The translations under genes and the position numbers were made by a program. Below the pieces are notes generated by a model. That model worked only from the letters and a program-made list of their open reading frames with translations, was not told where the DNA came from and made no database searches. A stretch of DNA of 64,000 nucleotides, from NCBI GenBank assembly GCA_002840155.1, contig PGZH01000001.1:1-64000 (forward strand). Direction: 5' to 3'. Shown piece by piece: positions 20,642-28,555 of the stretch; positions within the stretch are counted from its first letter, which is position 1, and every line of letters starts with the position of its first letter. The DNA comes from Gammaproteobacteria bacterium HGW-Gammaproteobacteria-13 (lineage in GTDB: Bacteria; Pseudomonadota; Gammaproteobacteria; Pseudomonadales; Pseudomonadaceae).

Positions 20642-20674
20642 ACAAAAAACCGGCCATTTAGGCCGGTTTTTTTA
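20642..20674. terminator. Bidirectional terminator between the SDR gene and oprG
   Basis: AACCGGCC and GGCCGGTT form an 8-bp stem with a 5-base loop (20648-20668), flanked by A-run and T-run, so it can terminate the convergent SDR and oprG transcripts. Confidence 0.88.
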
Positions 20675-20685
20675 TTGCTGCGTTC

Positions 20686-21372
20686 TTAGAACTTGTAACC
20701 CAGGCCAACCATATATACGAACGGGTCTACGTCCACATCGACTTTGACCTTGTCGCCGAGAATGTGGGTGGTGCCGGTGGTGTCGATGTCGATATACCGC
20801 ACCTGAGCGTTGAGCATGATGTTGTCAGTCAGCATGTAGTCCATGCCGACCTGCGCCGCCAGGCCCCAGGAGTCTTTCATGTCCAGGCCGCTGAAGCCTT
20901 TACCTTCGGCTTCGCTGCTCAGTTTGGTGTCGAAAAACCAGGTGTAGTTGATGCCGGCGCCAACATAGGGCTGGAAGGCCGAGCTGGCATCCAGCGGGTA
21001 ATACAGCACGCTCAGGGTCGGCGGCAGGTGCTTGAGCTCACCCAGTTTGCCATTGAGGCCAGCAAAGCCGCCAGGCATGCCTTTGACGCCGACGTTATGG
21101 CTGAACGGGGTGGCCGCCAGCAGTTCGATGCCGATGTTGTTGGTCAGCATATACGCGAAGTTCAGGCCCAGCTGGGTGTCGCTGTCCAGGGTTGCCTTGG
21201 TGCCGGCTACGTCGGTGCCGAGGGCGCCAACCCAGATGTCGCTGCTGCTTTCCTGCGGGTCAACGGTGATCGCGCCGGCGCGCACGATGATGTCGCCAGC
21301 CTGGTGCGCGTGCGCCAGGGGGGCGGCAATAGCCAGGGCCAGCAGTGAGGCGGTAAACAGTGAAGTACGCAT
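20686..21372 (-). CDS. oprG: OmpW/OprG family outer membrane protein
   Basis: An eight-stranded beta-barrel porin of the OmpW family; in P. aeruginosa OprG is linked to small hydrophobic molecule uptake and anaerobic growth with iron. The 228-residue product has a signal peptide (MRTSLFTASLLALAIAAPLAHAHQAGD), repeated amphipathic strands, and an aromatic C-terminus (V-G-L-G-Y-K-F) recognised by the BAM machine. An ANR-type box lies 70 bases upstream of the start. P. aeruginosa oprG lies next to the zinc operon homologous to the one at 26.7-30.0 kb; here a TonB module separates them. Confidence 0.92.
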   Translation of the reverse strand: MRTSLFTASLLALAIAAPLAHAHQAGDIIVRAGAITVDPQESSSDIWVGALGTDVAGTKATLDSDTQLGLNFAYMLTNNIGIELLAATPFSHNVGVKGMPGGFAGLNGKLGELKHLPPTLSVLYYPLDASSAFQPYVGAGINYTWFFDTKLSSEAEGKGFSGLDMKDSWGLAAQVGMDYMLTDNIMLNAQVRYIDIDTTGTTHILGDKVKVDVDVDPFVYMVGLGYKF

Positions 21373-21441
21373 GATGTGCTCCCATAAAGCATCGGTTCGT
21401 ATTGGCTGGGTACGATGTTAGGGGCGCGGAAAAAGCGGCTG

Positions 21442-21455
21442 TTGATCCAGCTCAA
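21442..21455. promoter_or_regulatory. ANR/FNR-type box upstream of oprG
   Basis: TTGAT-CCAG-CTCAA matches the consensus TTGAT-N4-ATCAA at nine of ten defined positions. It is centred about 76 bases upstream of the oprG start, suitable for activation by the oxygen sensor ANR, which is known to regulate oprG in P. aeruginosa. Confidence 0.6.
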
Positions 21456-21493
21456 TAAAAGTAGCTGGCTATCTAATTTATGCATGGTTGTGT

Positions 21494-21526
21494 TTGCGAG
21501 CATGTCGCAAGCAATATGTTATATTG
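21494..21526. promoter_or_regulatory. Two adjacent perfect inverted repeats in the oprG/TonB-module intergenic region
   Basis: TTGCGA-GCATG-TCGCAA (21494-21510) and CAATAT-GTT-ATATTG (21512-21526) are separated by one base. They sit between the divergent oprG and DUF3450 genes and are candidate operators. No regulator is recognised. Confidence 0.4.
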
Positions 21527-21592
21527 TTTCTTTTTGCGCGTGTCTAAGTGAATAAGTGTCGCTGCTGGTTGCTCGAAAGGCTGGATGCAGTT

Positions 21593-21611
21593 GATAATAT
21601 TTCTCTTTATT
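21593..21611. promoter_or_regulatory. Weak Fur-box-like sequence before the TonB module
   Basis: GATAATATTTCTCTTTATT matches about 13 of 19 positions of the Fur consensus GATAATGATAATCATTATC and lies 28-46 bases before the DUF3450 start. Iron control would suit a TonB system, but AT-rich promoter DNA can give such a score by chance. Confidence 0.3.
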
Positions 21612-21638
21612 GCGCCCCCTCAGTTCAAGGAATATTCC

Positions 21639-22409
21639 ATGATCCCTCTGCCGAAGCGCCTGCTGGCAGTCGCTCTGGTTCTGGCCAGTGCGCCGCTCGC
21701 GGCGACCCCTCTGGATGCCGCGTTGGATGAAAGTCAGCAACTGGCCGCCGATGCCAAGGCCTCGCAGGCGCGCATCGAGCAACTCGATGACGCCAGCCGG
21801 GAGATGCTCACCGAGTACCGCAACGCATTGCAGCAGGCCGAAGCCTTGCAAGGTTATAACGCCCAACTACGCGAGCTGGTGGCGGCGCAGCGCAAGGAGC
21901 TGACCGGCTATCAGCAGCAGCTCGATGGCATCGAGCGCACTCAGGAGGCGGTAACGCCACAGATGCGCCGCATGGTCGAGGTGCTGGGTGAATTTATCGC
22001 TGCAGACCTGCCCTTCCTGCCGGATGAGCGCAGTGATCGCCTGGCTCAGCTGCAGGACTTGCTGCCGCGTGCAGATGTCAGCCTGGCCGAGAAATACCGG
22101 CGCATTCTTGAGGCCTACCAGGTAGAGAGCGACTACGGCCGCACCCTGGAAGCCTGGCGTGGTGAGCTGCCGAGTGAAGGTACGTCGCGCAGCGTCGAGT
22201 TCCTTCGGTTGGGCCGCGTGATGCTGTATTTCCAGACCCTTGATGGCCATGAAAGTGGCTGGTGGAACCCGCAAACCCGTAGCTGGCAGATCCTCGACGG
22301 CAGCGCTCGCCGCCCGTTGCGCCAAGCTATTGCGATTGCCCGCCAGGAGCAGGCCCCGGCCGTGCTTGACCTGCCGGTGAAGACCCTGGCGCTGGAGGCC
22401 AAGCCATGA
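21639..22409 (+). CDS. DUF3450 family periplasmic protein of a TonB module
   Basis: ATG 21639 (MIPLPKRLLAVALVLASAPLAAT) gives a 256-residue protein with a Sec signal peptide; AAGGAAT lies 7 bases before the start. A longer frame from 21585 would hide the signal peptide. Residues 25-110 are rich in Gln, Glu and Ala in a heptad-like pattern, predicting a coiled coil, followed by a compact domain with R-Y-R-R/K-Y-R-R-I-L-E-A-Y. DUF3450 proteins of unknown function are the usual first gene of TtpC-ExbB-ExbD-TonB operons in gammaproteobacteria. It overlaps the next gene as ATGA. Confidence 0.85.
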   Translation: MIPLPKRLLAVALVLASAPLAATPLDAALDESQQLAADAKASQARIEQLDDASREMLTEYRNALQQAEALQGYNAQLRELVAAQRKELTGYQQQLDGIERTQEAVTPQMRRMVEVLGEFIAADLPFLPDERSDRLAQLQDLLPRADVSLAEKYRRILEAYQVESDYGRTLEAWRGELPSEGTSRSVEFLRLGRVMLYFQTLDGHESGWWNPQTRSWQILDGSARRPLRQAIAIARQEQAPAVLDLPVKTLALEAKP

Positions 22410-23752
22410 ATCGTCGCGTTCTCGCTTTTACCCTGGCCCTGCTGCCTGCCCTGGCTGGCGCCGCCGAACCCCTGAGCCCGGATCAACTGCTGCAGCGTAT
22501 TCGCAGCGAACGCGCGGCTGAAGTCAGCGCCATGCAAAGTCGCGAGCAGGCCTTTATTGCCGAGCGCGGTGAGCGTGCCCAACTGCTGGCGACTGCGCGC
22601 AGCGCCCTGGCCACGCAAAAGGCCGAGGCCGAACGGCTGAAGGCCGAATTCGACCGCCAGGAAGCCGAATTGGCCGAGCAGGAAAAACTCCTCAGCCAGC
22701 GTGCCGGTCACCTCGGCGAATTGTTTGGCGTGGTCCGCCAGAGTGCCGGTGATGTCGCCGGTCAGTGGCAGGACAGCCTGCTCAATGCCCAGTACCCCGA
22801 GCGCCTGGCGCGCCTCAAGGCCCTGGCCGAAAGCCGCACGCTGCCCTCGGCCGCCGACCTTGATGGCTACTGGATGCTGCTGCTCGAAGACCTGACCGCC
22901 AGCGGCCGGGTTGAGCAACTGCAAGTGCCGGTGGTGGCTGCCGACGGCACGCGTAATGCGCAGGATGTGCTGCGGGTCGGCGCGTTCTCCGCCTACGGCG
23001 CCGATGCCTTCCTGCGTTATGACGCCGATGCCGGCGAGCTGCTGGCGCCGCCGCGTCAGCCGTCCGGTTTGGGCAAAGTCGCGGATTATCTGGACAGCAG
23101 CGACGCAGTCGCCAGTCTGCCGGTTGACCCAAGCCGCGGCACTTTGCTGGCGCAGTTGCAGCGCGAACCCAGCTTGTGGGATCGCGTACAGCAGGGTGGT
23201 CTGGTCGGCTGGGTGATTCTGCTACTCGGTGCCTTCGGTCTGCTGCTGGCCGTCTGGCGCATGGTCTACCTGACCCGCGTAGGCCGTGGCGTCAGTGCGC
23301 AGATGCATAACCTCAGTGCCCCGCGTGGCGACAACCCGCTGGGTCGGATCATTGGTGTGCTGGGTCCCAAGCCACAGTTGGCGGATCTGGAAACCCTGGA
23401 GCTGAAGCTCGACGAGGCGATCCTGCAGGAAACCCCGCCGCTGGAAAAAGGCCAGGGCCTGCTCAAGCTGCTCAGCGCTGTGGCGCCGCTGCTCGGTCTG
23501 CTTGGCACCGTGACTGGCATGATCGTCACCTTCCAGGCGATTACTCAGGGCGGTGGCGGCGATTCGCGACTGATGGCCGATGGCATCTCGCAAGCGCTGG
23601 TGACCACGGTGTTGGGCCTGGTGGTGGCGATTCCGCTGCTGTTCCTGCACACCCTGCTGGCCAGCCGCAGCAAGGGCCTGATTCAGCTGCTCGAGCAGCA
23701 AAGCGCAGGGCTGATTGCCCTGCACCTGTCCGGGGCGCCGCGCCGTGACTGA
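22406..23752 (+). CDS. TtpC-like MotA/TolQ/ExbB proton channel protein with periplasmic coiled coil
   Basis: A 448-residue protein: signal peptide (MNRRVLAFTLALLPALAGAAE), a Gln/Glu-rich coiled-coil region at about residues 25-115, and a periplasmic domain. A membrane segment follows at about 262-285 (G-W-V-I-L-L-L-G-A-F-G-L-L-L), then the MotA/ExbB core with helices near 352-376 (S-A-V-A-P-L-L-G-L-L-G-T-V-T-G-M) and 396-420. This architecture matches TtpC of the Vibrio TonB2 system, an accessory ExbB-like subunit required for energy transfer to TonB-dependent receptors. The start overlaps the DUF3450 stop; the end overlaps the following exbB. Confidence 0.88.
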   Translation: MNRRVLAFTLALLPALAGAAEPLSPDQLLQRIRSERAAEVSAMQSREQAFIAERGERAQLLATARSALATQKAEAERLKAEFDRQEAELAEQEKLLSQRAGHLGELFGVVRQSAGDVAGQWQDSLLNAQYPERLARLKALAESRTLPSAADLDGYWMLLLEDLTASGRVEQLQVPVVAADGTRNAQDVLRVGAFSAYGADAFLRYDADAGELLAPPRQPSGLGKVADYLDSSDAVASLPVDPSRGTLLAQLQREPSLWDRVQQGGLVGWVILLLGAFGLLLAVWRMVYLTRVGRGVSAQMHNLSAPRGDNPLGRIIGVLGPKPQLADLETLELKLDEAILQETPPLEKGQGLLKLLSAVAPLLGLLGTVTGMIVTFQAITQGGGGDSRLMADGISQALVTTVLGLVVAIPLLFLHTLLASRSKGLIQLLEQQSAGLIALHLSGAPRRD

Positions 23753-24293
23753 TTGGCTGGCGCTATGGTTGCGCCTGGTTGACAGCGGCCATGCCTTGCT
23801 CGACTTCATGAGCGCCGGTGGCGTGGTGATGTGGGCGTTGGCCGGGCTGTGCGTGGTGTTCTGGACCCTGGTGTTCGAGCGCTTCTGGTACATGCGCCGG
23901 GTGTTTCCGGAGTGGGTGGCCGAGCGCCGTCAGGCCTGGCAGCAGGTGCTGAGCGACGACACCGGTAACTGGCAGCGCGCAGTGCGCAGTGCCTGGTTGG
24001 CCCAGGCGCAACAGCACCTGCTCGGCCCGCTGCGCCTGAGCAAGACCCTGGTGGCGATGTATCCGCTGCTGGGCTTGCTCGGCACGGTCAGTGGCATGGT
24101 CGCGGTGTTCGACGTGCTGGCCATCAACGGCACCGGTAACCCGCGCGGCATGGCGGCCGGGGTCTGGCAGGCAACTCTGCCGACCATGGCCGGCATGGTC
24201 TTGGCGATTAGTGGATTGTTCAGCCTGGCGCGCCTCGAACGCGATGCACGCCGGGCTCTAGAGCGGCTGGCTGACCAGCTGCGTCACGACTGA
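23745..24293 (+). CDS. exbB: ExbB-like biopolymer transport protein
   Basis: A 182-residue inner-membrane protein with three hydrophobic segments near residues 22-45, 100-125 and 142-165, containing the family core M-Y-P-L-L-G-L-L-G-T-V-S-G-M. I choose GTG 23745 (MTDWLALWLRLVDSG), which overlaps the ttpC-like stop by 8 bases; upstream starts would add sequence inside the previous gene. With ExbD it forms the proton-driven stator that energises TonB. Confidence 0.9.
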   Translation: MTDWLALWLRLVDSGHALLDFMSAGGVVMWALAGLCVVFWTLVFERFWYMRRVFPEWVAERRQAWQQVLSDDTGNWQRAVRSAWLAQAQQHLLGPLRLSKTLVAMYPLLGLLGTVSGMVAVFDVLAINGTGNPRGMAAGVWQATLPTMAGMVLAISGLFSLARLERDARRALERLADQLRHD

Positions 24294-24303
24294 GATTCGA
24301 CAC

Positions 24304-24714
24304 ATGAGAATGCGCCGTCACCACCAGCAAGACGAAGACACCGGCATCGACCTGACGCCGATGCTCGACGTGGTCTTTATCATGCTGATCTTCTTTATCG
24401 TCACCAGCTCCTTTATCAAGGAAGCCGGCGTCGAAGTGCAGCGGCCCCAGGCGGAAACCGCCAGCCCGCAGGACAAAGGCAATATCCTTATCGCCATCAC
24501 CGCCGACGGGCAGGTGTGGATGGATAAGAAAGTCGTCGATGTACGCAGTGTGCGCGCCCATGTCGAGCGCATGCGCGTCGACCAGCCGGACGGTGCCGTG
24601 GTGGTGCAGGCCGATCAGGACGCGCGCACCGGCCTGGTGGTACAGGTGATGGATCAGGCGCGCCTAGCCGGTGTGCAGGACGTGGCCCTGGCGGCTACGG
24701 CGGGAGCGCGCTGA
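24304..24714 (+). CDS. exbD: ExbD-like biopolymer transport protein
   Basis: A 136-residue protein with a basic cytoplasmic N-terminus, one transmembrane helix (L-T-P-M-L-D-V-V-F-I-M-L-I-F-F-I-V, about residues 17-36) and a periplasmic domain. D22 in the helix corresponds to the essential proton-carrying Asp of ExbD/TolR. Its TGA shares a base with the tonB ATG at 24714, a tight translational coupling. Confidence 0.92.
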   Translation: MRMRRHHQQDEDTGIDLTPMLDVVFIMLIFFIVTSSFIKEAGVEVQRPQAETASPQDKGNILIAITADGQVWMDKKVVDVRSVRAHVERMRVDQPDGAVVVQADQDARTGLVVQVMDQARLAGVQDVALAATAGAR

Positions 24715-25397
24715 TGCGTTTGCCACTGTCCTTTGTCGCGGCCTGCGTGATGGCGCTGGCGCTGTTCGGCCTGATGCTCTACATGGTCGCGCCGCCCAGC
24801 AGCAAGCCGAGTGAGGAGCCGCTGACGGTGGCCAATTTCGTCCGTCTCGACGGCGATTCCAACGACACCGCGACGCGCACCCGCCAGCAGGCACCGCAGC
24901 CGCCGCAAGCACAAACGCCGCAAACCCCGACACCGCCAACGCCGATGGCGGCTACGCCGAGCGCCAACCTGCCGGCACTGGATCTACCGGTGCCAAGCCT
25001 GAGCAGCGGCATTGCCGTGAATAGCGCGCCGACCCCGAGTTTGACTGGCCTGGCGGCGGGTGCCTCGGCGCCTAGCGCACCAGCCCCCAGTGATGCCGGT
25101 GGTCAGCCGGGCGGTCCGGAAAGTGAAGTGATGCCGCTCAACGATGTCAGCCCGGATTACCCGCGCTACGCCTTGCAGCGCGGCATCGAAGGCCACGTGA
25201 AACTGGCGTTCACCATCAACCGCGCAGGTGCCGTAGAAAACGTGCGGGTTATCGAAGCCAGCCCGCAGAACGTGTTTGAACGCGAAGCGCGCCGCGCCGC
25301 CGTGCGCTGGCGATTTGCGCCGCGTACCGAGAGCGGTTTGGCAGTGGCCCGTGAAGCGGTGAAAACCCTGTACTTCCGTTTGGAAGGAGCTCGCTGA
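24714..25397 (+). CDS. tonB: TonB family energy transducer
   Basis: A 227-residue protein with an N-terminal signal anchor (about residues 5-26), a Pro/Thr-rich spacer (residues 60-110, many P-P-Q and T-P repeats) and a C-terminal TonB domain from about residue 140. The domain contains P-D-Y-P-R-Y-A-L-Q-R-G-I-E-G-H-V, the hallmark Y-P and G-x-V motif that contacts TonB boxes of receptors. It is the fifth gene of the module; the TPR gene begins one base after its stop. Confidence 0.92.
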   Translation: MRLPLSFVAACVMALALFGLMLYMVAPPSSKPSEEPLTVANFVRLDGDSNDTATRTRQQAPQPPQAQTPQTPTPPTPMAATPSANLPALDLPVPSLSSGIAVNSAPTPSLTGLAAGASAPSAPAPSDAGGQPGGPESEVMPLNDVSPDYPRYALQRGIEGHVKLAFTINRAGAVENVRVIEASPQNVFEREARRAAVRWRFAPRTESGLAVAREAVKTLYFRLEGAR

Positions 25398-25398
25398 T

Positions 25399-26496
25399 AT
25401 GTATCGTCTACTGTTGCTGATCGCGCTGTGTGGCGCTGGTGCCGCGCAGGCGGCTGGGCAGAGTGTTGATCCGGGCGTGTTTCGCGCGCTGGATACGGCG
25501 CAGACCGCACAGAAGAAGGGCGACTACGCCGCCGCGCGCCGCGCTCTGGATGCTGCCAAGGGCACGCCGGGTAGCCTGGAAGAAGCGTTGCTGTGGCGCA
25601 GCCGCGGTTATCTGGCCTGGGCCGAAGGGCAGAATGCTCAGGCCATCGAGCTGCTGGAAAAGGTACTGAAGAGCGGCAAGCTGGACGCCGAGCTGCAAAC
25701 CGCTGAAGAGCTGAACCTGGCCCGCCTGAACCTGCTCGAGCGCCGCTACGCCCGCGTCGTCACCTTGCTCGCGCCGAGTCAGGCGAATGCCAATGAAGAG
25801 GTGCTGCAGATGCTGGTGCAGGCCTATCAGGGCCTCGGTCAGCCGGCCAAGGCACTGCCGCTGGCCGAGCGCTATGTGCAGGCCAATTCGCAGGCCGCCG
25901 ATAGCTGGCTGCAGTTTTTAGTCGCAATGAATGCTGACCTGAAGAAATACGCCGCCGCCGAACGTTGGCAGCGCCAGTTGCTCGCACGCCAGCCGAATAA
26001 CGCCCAGGGTTGGCGTCAGCTGGCGGCGCTGCAGCAGTTGAGCGGCAGCCATGACAAGTCGTTGGCCACCTTGCGCGTGGCGTACCAGAAGGGCCTGCGC
26101 TTCAGCGAAAGCGAGCTGGATAACCTGGTGCTGCTGGCGGGTGCGGCCGATCAACCCTGGCAAGGGGCCAAGCTGCTCGCCGGGATGCTCGACCAGGGCC
26201 TGTTGCCACGCACCAGTGCCCGTGAAGAGCGGCTGGGGCTGCTCTGGTGGCAGGCGCGTGAGCGCAGCAAGTCGGCGCAGATATTCCGCGAGCTGGCGCA
26301 GCGCTCGGGCAGTGCCAAGCACTGGCTGCACCTGGCCCAGCTGGAGTTGGAACAGGCGCGCTGGCAAGCCGGGCTCGACGCCCTGGCCAAGGCCGAACGG
26401 GCTGGTGCCGAACGCAGCAAAGTGCGCGCCTGGCGCCAGTGGGCGGAGAGTGAGTTGAGTTATCAGCGGGAAAAGCGCCTGGCCAGTCGTAGCTGA
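25399..26496 (+). CDS. TPR-repeat periplasmic protein of the TonB module
   Basis: A 365-residue protein with a signal peptide (MYRLLLLIALCGAGAAQAAG) and helical repeats typical of tetratricopeptide motifs, for example A-L-L-W-R-S-R-G-Y-L-A-W-A-E-G-Q-N-A and L-V-Q-A-Y-Q-G-L-G-Q-P-A-K-A-L-P-L. In the Vibrio TonB2 cluster a TPR protein also closes the operon and assists transport. Its partner here is unknown. No clear terminator follows; repeat DNA occupies the next 250 bases. Confidence 0.85.
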   Translation: MYRLLLLIALCGAGAAQAAGQSVDPGVFRALDTAQTAQKKGDYAAARRALDAAKGTPGSLEEALLWRSRGYLAWAEGQNAQAIELLEKVLKSGKLDAELQTAEELNLARLNLLERRYARVVTLLAPSQANANEEVLQMLVQAYQGLGQPAKALPLAERYVQANSQAADSWLQFLVAMNADLKKYAAAERWQRQLLARQPNNAQGWRQLAALQQLSGSHDKSLATLRVAYQKGLRFSESELDNLVLLAGAADQPWQGAKLLAGMLDQGLLPRTSAREERLGLLWWQARERSKSAQIFRELAQRSGSAKHWLHLAQLELEQARWQAGLDALAKAERAGAERSKVRAWRQWAESELSYQREKRLASRS

Positions 26497-26548
26497 GCAC
26501 AGCACAGACGCTTTGGTAGATCCTATGTTTATTCGCAGGCCGCGATTT

Positions 26549-26615
26549 CGTAGGGTGGATGACGCTTCACCCATCCACCAGCTGCGATGGTGGATGAAAA
26601 AGGCGTCATCCACCC
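26549..26615. repeat. Palindromic intergenic repeat, GTAGGGTGGATGACGC family (copy 1)
   Basis: CGTAGGGTGGATGACGCTT and the matching arm GCGTCATCCACCC flank an inner inverted pair (CATCCACCA / TGGTGGATG). A second copy lies at 29284-29373, between two genes of the zinc operon. Confidence 0.75.
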
Positions 26616-26626
26616 ACACAGCTTCC

Positions 26627-26650
26627 GTAGCCCGGATGCAATCCGGGGCG
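26627..26650. repeat. GTAGCCCGGATGCAATCCGGG repeat (single arm)
   Basis: GTAGCCCGGATGCAATCC followed by GGGGCG; the same motif with both arms is found at 50425-50490. The second arm here appears degraded (CCTGGATTATCCGAG near 26675). Confidence 0.6.
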
Positions 26651-26696
26651 CGGTGTCGGCCGCACAACCTTTCCCTGGATTATCCGAGCAACAAAA

Positions 26697-26727
26697 ATGC
26701 CGTTCACCTGGCTTGAATGAACGGCAT
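26697..26727 (-). terminator. Terminator of the zinc operon
   Basis: ATGCCGTTCA and TGAACGGCAT form a perfect 10-bp stem. On the minus strand it is followed by TTTTTG, so it ends transcription after the DUF3299 gene. Confidence 0.75.
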
Positions 26728-26744
26728 CGGTGTTAAGGCGTTAC

Positions 26745-27278
26745 TCAGCTATCCGGTAGCTCATAGGCATAAATCTTTTCCGCCTCCATCTGATAACCGG
26801 CTTCGGCCAGCTCGCTGCTGGTCTGCTCGACCTTGAGCGGCCCTTCGATCCAGAACGGCTGATACAGCGCATCGAGCAGCACACCCAGCTCGCTGGTGAC
26901 ATGCACGATCTGGTTCGACGGCGGTGGCGGCACATGGATGCATGCGCCGAAGTACGGCACCAACAGAAACTCGGTCACCCGGCCTTCCTCGGTGACATCC
27001 AGCGGCACGATATAGCCCGGCAGTTTGACTGATTGGCCGTCCAGCTCTTCTACCACGGGTGCGGCGGGCGATTGCTGCATGGCCGCCGGGCCTGCTTCAT
27101 TCTGTGAGCCGGCGAGGGCGTCGGCCAGCTGCGAGAGGTCGTGGATCGGCGCCGGTTCAACGACTTGTGGTGGGGCGTCGGCCGGGACCATTTCCGACCA
27201 GGTCAGCTCGCGCACCTCGGCAGCCGCCAGCGGCAGGGCCAGGGTGAACAGCAGGGTGGCGAGCAGAGAGCGGTGCAT
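26745..27278 (-). CDS. DUF3299 domain periplasmic protein of the zinc operon
   Basis: A 177-residue protein with a Sec signal peptide (MHRSLLATLLFTLALPLAAAE, no lipobox). The DUF3299 core runs from about residue 75 (V-K-L-P-G-Y-I-V-P-L) to F-G-A-C-I-H-V-P-P-P-P-S-N-Q-I, with a conserved Cys and His that could bind metal. It is the last gene of a four-gene cluster homologous to P. aeruginosa PA4063-PA4066, which responds to zinc starvation. The biochemical role is unknown. It lies 9 bases after the permease. Confidence 0.82.
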   Translation of the reverse strand: MHRSLLATLLFTLALPLAAAEVRELTWSEMVPADAPPQVVEPAPIHDLSQLADALAGSQNEAGPAAMQQSPAAPVVEELDGQSVKLPGYIVPLDVTEEGRVTEFLLVPYFGACIHVPPPPSNQIVHVTSELGVLLDALYQPFWIEGPLKVEQTSSELAEAGYQMEAEKIYAYELPDS

Positions 27279-27287
27279 GCAAAAGCC

Positions 27288-28553
27288 TCATAAGCGGATC
27301 GATAAGCCATCGGCCAGGGATTGGCGGTACGCGCGCCAGGCCGGTACACAACCCATCAACAGGGCGGCGCTCAGGATAGCGCCGAGCAGCGTCCACTCAT
27401 AGCGGCTTGGCAGATTCAGTGGCAGGTACAGGCCGTAATTCGCCTGTACGTAGCCCTGCGCCCCGGCGATACCCAGGTACAGCAACAGCAAGCCGAGCAG
27501 CACGCCGGCCAGGGCCAGGGCAAAGGCCTCGACGATCAGCAGGCTGGCGATATGCCAGGGCCGCGCGCCGACCGAGCGCAGAATAGCCATCTCGCGGCGG
27601 CGCTCGTTCAGGCTGGTGAGAATCGCCGTGAGCATGCCGATCAGTCCGGTCAGCACCACGAACAGCGAGACCACGAACAGCGCCTTCTCGGCCGTGCCCA
27701 TCAGGCTCCACAGCTCCTGCAGCGCCACACCTGGGAGGATCGCTAGCAGCGGCTCACCGCGAAACTCGTTGATTTCGCGCTGCAGGCTAAAGGTGGCGAT
27801 CTTGCTGTTCAGGCCCAGCAGAAAGGCGGTGATCTGCTTGGGTTGCAGGTCCATGGCCCGCGCCTGTTCGGCACTGACCTTGGCCGCGCCGCGCGCTGGC
27901 ATGCCGTTTTGCCAGTCAACATGCAGGGCTTCCATCCCGGCTAGCGAGATGTGCAGGGTGCGGTCCACCGGCGTGCCGGTGCGTTTGAGGATGCCGACCA
28001 CCTTGAACGGCTTGTCGTCATGCTTGACCAGGCTGATGGTGGCCACGCCATGGGCCAGCACCAGCTCCTGATCGAGCTGGTAGTTGAGCGCTTGCGCCAC
28101 TTCCGCGCCGAGCACCACTTCAAACGGATCATCGGCAAAGGCGCGGCCGCTGCTCAGCTGCAGCGGTTGGCTGCGGGCATAACGGTAGTGTTCGAAATAC
28201 GCCGGGCTGGTGCCCATCACCCGATAGCCACGGTGTGAGTCACCCAACGAGATCGGGATCGCCCATTTGACCTGACGATGCTGGGCAAACTGCTCGAAGC
28301 TTTCCCAGCGAATATTGTTGGTCGCATTACCGATGCGGAATACCGAGTACAGCAACAGGTTCACACTGCCCGAGCGCGCGCCGACGATCAGGTCGGTGCC
28401 GCTGATGGTGTTGGCAAAGCTGGCGCGGGCCTCGGTGCGTACTCGCTCGACCGCGAGCAACAAACACACCGAGAGGGCGATGGCGAACACCGTGAGCCAG
28501 GCAGTAAAGCGGCGGTTGCCCAGGCTGGCGAGGGCGAGGCGCAGTAGGTACAT
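27288..28553 (-). CDS. FtsX/MacB-family ABC transporter permease
   Basis: A 421-residue permease with the FtsX-like layout: an N-terminal helix (L-T-V-F-A-I-A-L-S-V-C-L-L-L-A-V), a periplasmic domain of about 230 residues, then three helices in the last 150 residues, including S-L-N-E-R-R-R-E-M-A-I-L-R-S-V-G-A, the loop that contacts the ATPase. This class acts by mechanotransmission rather than classical import. With the upstream ATPase (2-base gap) and the His-rich protein it probably helps zinc handling in the envelope. Confidence 0.88.
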   Translation of the reverse strand: MYLLRLALASLGNRRFTAWLTVFAIALSVCLLLAVERVRTEARASFANTISGTDLIVGARSGSVNLLLYSVFRIGNATNNIRWESFEQFAQHRQVKWAIPISLGDSHRGYRVMGTSPAYFEHYRYARSQPLQLSSGRAFADDPFEVVLGAEVAQALNYQLDQELVLAHGVATISLVKHDDKPFKVVGILKRTGTPVDRTLHISLAGMEALHVDWQNGMPARGAAKVSAEQARAMDLQPKQITAFLLGLNSKIATFSLQREINEFRGEPLLAILPGVALQELWSLMGTAEKALFVVSLFVVLTGLIGMLTAILTSLNERRREMAILRSVGARPWHIASLLIVEAFALALAGVLLGLLLLYLGIAGAQGYVQANYGLYLPLNLPSRYEWTLLGAILSAALLMGCVPAWRAYRQSLADGLSIRL

Positions 28554-28555
28554 CG

